From the NCBI GenBank assembly GCA_051453625.1, contig JBOZIK010000001.1, positions 265,568,727 through 265,611,058 on the forward strand: DNA of 42,332 nt, read 5' to 3'. This stretch comes from Welwitschia mirabilis (lineage: Eukaryota; Gnetophyta; Gnetopsida; Welwitschiales). The notes beneath the pieces are model-generated. The model was given only the letters and a program-made list of their open reading frames with translations, made no database searches and had not been told where the DNA came from. Positions 42,247-42,332 of the stretch are shown piece by piece. Numbering within the stretch: the stretch's first letter is position 1; each line of letters starts with the position of its first letter. Position numbers and translations under genes: made by a program.

Positions 42247-42332
42247 TTTTTTTTTTTTTTGTGTACATCTATATGTGTGTGTGCGTGCGTGCGTGTGTGT
42301 GTGTGTGTGTGCACACACACACACACACACAC
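42247..42332. repeat. T tract, GT/GC/CA microsatellite with palindrome
   Basis: A T-only run at about 42245-42260 precedes an unbroken alternating purine-pyrimidine tract from 42270 to the window end (63 bp): ATAT, then GTGT, GCGT x3, (GT)9 and (CA)10. The GT and CA blocks meet at TGCA (42310-42313), giving a perfect 38-bp palindrome (42293-42330). Confidence 0.95.

Overview
The window looks like nuclear DNA of a land plant: very AT-rich intergenic sequence, several decayed LTR retrotransposons, short microsatellites, five runs of N (a draft scaffold), and one clearly supported protein-coding gene. The species cannot be named from the sequence. A GC-rich, single-exon gene in AT-rich surroundings would suit a lineage with GC-rich genes, such as many monocots, but this is only inference.

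The gene (12637-14478, + strand) encodes a 613-residue cytosolic-type Hsp70. The ATPase domain keeps its main catalytic residues. The hydrophobic interdomain linker is replaced, the substrate-binding domain is strongly diverged, the lid is short, there is no EEVD tail, and there are 18 cysteines. A heat-shock-element-like palindrome lies about 80 bp upstream of the start codon.

Three LTR retrotransposons can be delimited. (1) A complete but dead Ty1/copia element at 18331-23028 (+), with LTRs, PBS, PPT, a near-perfect target duplication and relics of gag, protease, integrase, reverse transcriptase and RNase H. (2) A LARD-like element at about 27046-33370 (- strand) with ~1.2-1.3 kb LTRs. (3) A LARD-like element at 35596-41730 (+ strand) with ~1.1 kb LTRs, a perfect ATGCC target duplication, PBS and PPT. 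Elements 2 and 3 both have a PBS resembling that of plant Athila/Tat Ty3-type elements and internal regions of about 3.8-3.9 kb. Neither shows a recognisable polymerase; both carry acidic, Asn/Ser-rich coding relics in the same order. They look like members of one non-autonomous lineage in opposite orientation.

Element 3 is inserted in a ~205-224 bp tandem repeat that resumes exactly after its target duplication. A solitary copy of the same repeat lies just upstream of the Hsp70 gene. The left part (1-5400) holds LTR-like debris, a 25-bp interspersed repeat running into a gap, a dispersed CGGTCGCCCG-type motif, a tRNA-derived SINE-like sequence and paired repeats around assembly gaps. Most of 5400-12160, 14700-18330, 23029-27045 and 33371-35330 is AT-rich sequence with no gene I can support. 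The right edge is a 63-bp alternating purine-pyrimidine tract with a perfect (GT)n/(AC)n palindrome.
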